DNA of 7,830 nucleotides from Clostridiales bacterium (lineage in GTDB: Bacteria; Bacillota; Clostridia; Oscillospirales; Ruminococcaceae), in the NCBI GenBank assembly GCA_012799315.1, contig JAAZLM010000137.1, forward strand, positions 1 through 7,830. Reading direction: 5' to 3'. The notes below the pieces were generated by a model that was not told the origin of the DNA, searched no databases, and worked only from the letters and a program-made list of their open reading frames with translations. Position 1 is the first letter of the stretch, and the number at the start of each line of letters is the position of its first letter. The position numbers and the translations under genes were made by a program. This document shows, in pieces, positions 6,331 to 7,830 of this stretch.

Positions 6331-7239
6331 ATGAGACAGATCAATAATTTGAATAAAGTGCATGAATTCTGCAGGGCTCTTAATTCACCATTGCGAATTA
6401 AGATTATCGAGGCTTTGACCGTGAATAGAGCGATGAATCTTAATGAGATCGCCGAGCATCTTGGCGTTACAAATGGCGCCATAACATCGCATATTAAGAT
6501 ATTGCACAAGGCTGAGATTATCAGTATTAAGAATTCTCCCGGCAAAAGGGGATTGCAGAAAACTTGCAGCTTAAAAGAAACTAAAATTCTGCTTGATTTA
6601 AAAAGCGATTTCGATAGAGGAAATATATACGAGGTTTCACTCCCGATTGGTAGTTATAGCAGAATAAAAGCAATGCCGACTTGCGGACTAGCAACGAAAG
6701 ATTTCCTCATTGGTGAGGTAGATAGCCCACGATATTTCGATGATCCGATGCGCTCAAATGCGAGCATTCTTTGGTTCACACAAGGATATGTTGAATACCG
6801 CATACCTAATTATTTAAGACCAAAACAAATGTTGAAGGAGATTCAAATTTCATTTGAAATATCTTCCGAGGCACCGGGTATTTGCGATGAATGGCCATCG
6901 GATATACATTTCTACCTTAATGATACTTTGTTAGGATCATGGACTAGCCCCGGTGATTATGGGGCGGAGCGAGGACGATATACCCCCGATTGGTGGTTCG
7001 ATTACTGGAATCAATACGGACTGCTGAAATTGCTCACAATAAATTCAAGCGGCTGCTTTATAGACGGGCTGCGAATTTCAGACATTAATATTGGTAAGCT
7101 AAATATTGATAATAAAAGTGAGCTTGTTTTCCGATTCGAAGTACCCGAACATGCGGAGAATGTCGGCGGTATCACCCTATTCGGTAAAGGATTCGGCAAT
7201 TATAATCAAGATATTGAAGCACGAATTATGTATAAATAA
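6331..7239 (+). CDS. ArsR-like winged-helix regulator with a long C-terminal domain of unknown function
   Basis: The protein has 302 residues. Residues about 8-85 form a winged helix of the ArsR type: LNSPLRIKIIEAL (18-29 region) is the typical first helix, and LNEIAEHLGVTNGAITSHIKILHKAEII (37-64) holds the helix-turn-helix. ArsR-type metal-binding Cys/His clusters are not evident. The remaining 200 or so residues are unusual for ArsR proteins, which average about 100 residues. They are rich in aromatics and predicted strands, with notable segments ILWFTQGYVEYRIP (146-159), WPSDIHFYLNDTLLGSW (188-204), PDWWFDYWNQYGLL (219-232) and GITLFGKGFGNY (280-291). This pattern suggests a beta-sandwich, possibly sugar-binding, though no family can be named with certainty. 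GGTGA at 6322-6326 serves as ribosome binding site for the ATG at 6331. Divergence from a GH51 gene suggests it controls arabinofuranosidase expression and itself. Proteins of this size and layout may belong to a known but uncharacterised group. Confidence 0.85.
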   Translation: MRQINNLNKVHEFCRALNSPLRIKIIEALTVNRAMNLNEIAEHLGVTNGAITSHIKILHKAEIISIKNSPGKRGLQKTCSLKETKILLDLKSDFDRGNIYEVSLPIGSYSRIKAMPTCGLATKDFLIGEVDSPRYFDDPMRSNASILWFTQGYVEYRIPNYLRPKQMLKEIQISFEISSEAPGICDEWPSDIHFYLNDTLLGSWTSPGDYGAERGRYTPDWWFDYWNQYGLLKLLTINSSGCFIDGLRISDINIGKLNIDNKSELVFRFEVPEHAENVGGITLFGKGFGNYNQDIEARIMYK

Positions 7240-7244
7240 TATTG

Positions 7245-7277
7245 CCCCCCTGCGGAAGTGTTGCCACGGGGGATTTT
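7245..7277 (+). terminator. First of two tandem terminators after the regulator gene
   Basis: CCCCC (7246-7250) pairs with GGGGG (7268-7272), and partial inner pairing (GG at 7253-7254 with CC at 7264-7265) extends the stem. ATTTT follows at 7273-7277. It begins a few bases after the TAA stop. The hairpin is much richer in GC than its surroundings. Confidence 0.6.
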
Positions 7278-7278
7278 G

Positions 7279-7306
7279 CCGCCCTGCCCATTGGAGGGCG
7301 GATTTT
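7279..7306 (+). terminator. Second tandem terminator, GC-rich
   Basis: CCGCCCT (7279-7285) and AGGGCGG (7295-7301) are perfectly complementary around 9 bases, within which CC and GG can add two more pairs. ATTTT follows directly (7302-7306), and another GGGATTTTC comes just after. It backs up the first hairpin and insulates tagD from the regulator transcript. Confidence 0.7.
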
Positions 7307-7338
7307 CGGGATTTTCTTCAACCATTATTATCATAAAC

Positions 7339-7367
7339 TTGTAAAGTTTCAAACGTTATGATATAAT
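7339..7367 (+). promoter_or_regulatory. Promoter of tagD
   Basis: TTGTAA (7339-7344, 4 of 6 consensus bases), a 17-base spacer ending in TGA (7359-7361) and a perfect TATAAT (7362-7367) make a well-formed sigma-A promoter with an extended -10. Transcription would begin near 7374, so about 107 bases of leader precede the tagD start. Confidence 0.75.
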
Positions 7368-7375
7368 ATAAATCG

Positions 7376-7454
7376 ACAGTTTTTGCAACTGGTCAACTAT
7401 TCTTCCTATATCCCCTGCTTTTTATAACAATAAAAATTGGGGGTATTGAACTGT
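7376..7454 (+). promoter_or_regulatory. Structured 5' leader of tagD
   Basis: Two hairpins can form. The first pairs CAGTT (7377-7381) with AACTG (7387-7391). The second, at 7408-7446, has an 8-bp base (ATATCCCC with GGGGGTAT, one T-G wobble), a small internal loop and a 7-bp upper stem (TTTTTAT with ATAAAAA) closed by AACA. AACTGT at 7449-7454 could instead pair with ACAGTT (7376-7381), enclosing the whole leader and excluding the first hairpin. No T-run follows the large hairpin, so it is not a plain terminator. No known riboswitch class is recognised. A regulatory role is inferred; pairing was judged by eye. Confidence 0.4.
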
Positions 7455-7480
7455 AAATATGGTAAAAAAGAGGGTAGGCA

Positions 7481-7830
7481 ATGAAAAAAGTAATTACATA
7501 CGGCACATTCGACATATTGCATTTTGGTCATATAAACCTATTGAAAAGAGCAAAAGAACTAGGAGATTATTTAATTGTAGCACTATCAACAGATGAATTT
7601 AACTGGGGTAGCAAGCAAAAGAAATGCTATTATGACTACAACACAAGGAAGATGATGTTGGAATCAATCCGTTATGTTGATCTTGTAATTCCTGAAGAGA
7701 ATTGGGAGCAGAAAGTTACCGATGTGCAGGAATTCGCAGTGGATGTGTTCGTCATGGGTGACGATTGGGTGGGGGAATTCGACTTCTTAAAAGAACATTG
7801 TGAAGTTGTGTATCTACCACGCACACCGGA
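7481..7830 (+). CDS. tagD: Glycerol-3-phosphate cytidylyltransferase (TagD), 3' end beyond the window
   Basis: TagD makes CDP-glycerol from CTP and sn-glycerol 3-phosphate in the cytoplasm, supplying glycerol phosphate for wall teichoic acid or related surface polymers. The window holds 116 codons plus two bases; family members have about 130 residues, so only the C-terminal end is missing. The nucleotidyltransferase signature is complete: GTFD (8-11) and HFGH (14-17, His14 and His17). Further family segments are STDEFN (36-41), IRYVD (63-67), PEENWEQK (71-78), MGDDW (92-96) and YLPRTP (111-116); the ISTTKI-type nucleotide-binding motif would lie just past the edge. The ATG at 7481 has GAGGG at 7470-7474, 6 bases upstream. 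It has its own promoter and leader and is insulated by the terminators upstream. The visible part resembles Bacillus TagD closely along its length. What follows it cannot be seen. Confidence 0.95.
   Translation, partial: MKKVITYGTFDILHFGHINLLKRAKELGDYLIVALSTDEFNWGSKQKKCYYDYNTRKMMLESIRYVDLVIPEENWEQKVTDVQEFAVDVFVMGDDWVGEFDFLKEHCEVVYLPRTP

Noticed and set aside
7106..7336. Open frame running from the regulator gene through the tandem terminators
   Set aside because: It overlaps the C-terminal part of the regulator in another frame, has no ribosome binding site of its own, and its tail is the translated terminator hairpins.

Overview
The window looks like chromosomal DNA of a low-GC Gram-positive bacterium, most likely of class Clostridia. 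Reasons: AT-rich intergenic DNA with strong sigma-A-like promoters (several with TGN-extended -10 boxes), GGAGG-type ribosome binding sites, TTG start codons, lipoprotein signal peptides on the cyclophilins, a WalJ/YycJ-type metallo-hydrolase close to rlmH, and a TagD-type cytidylyltransferase. No species call is justified. Every gene is intact except tagD, which runs off the right edge.

Left block (1-1644, + strand): two neighbouring genes encode related cyclophilin-type lipoproteins. The second keeps the catalytic motif (FHR, FMIQGGDP, SQF). The first has lost the equivalent residues and carries an acidic tail, so it is probably a diverged, non-catalytic paralogue. The second has its own promoter, which carries a dyad in its spacer, and ends at a clear intrinsic terminator. 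A 325-base gene-free stretch follows.

Central block (1889-4566, + strand): an apparent three-gene operon, murA - walJ-like hydrolase - rlmH, with 30- and 25-base gaps, an extended -10 promoter in front and a strong hairpin terminator behind. MurA starts peptidoglycan precursor synthesis, the WalJ-family hydrolase is linked in Firmicutes to cell-wall homeostasis, and RlmH modifies 23S rRNA.

Right-central block (4620-7306): a catabolic pair in divergent orientation. On the - strand lies a cytoplasmic GH51 alpha-L-arabinofuranosidase, convergent with rlmH across a shared terminator. On the + strand lies a 302-residue regulator with an ArsR-like winged helix joined to about 200 residues of unassigned, aromatic-rich C-terminal sequence. 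Their 232-base intergenic region has a promoter on each strand and a 14-base near-repeat placed at both, which suggests that the regulator controls both genes in response to a sugar. This is the most interesting part of the window. Two tandem GC-rich terminators close the block.

Right edge (7339-7830): a strong extended -10 promoter, a transcribed leader of about 107 bases with substantial predicted secondary structure, and the first 116 codons of tagD (glycerol-3-phosphate cytidylyltransferase), pointing to synthesis of glycerol-phosphate-containing wall polymers. No tRNA, rRNA, CRISPR array or insertion sequence was seen.
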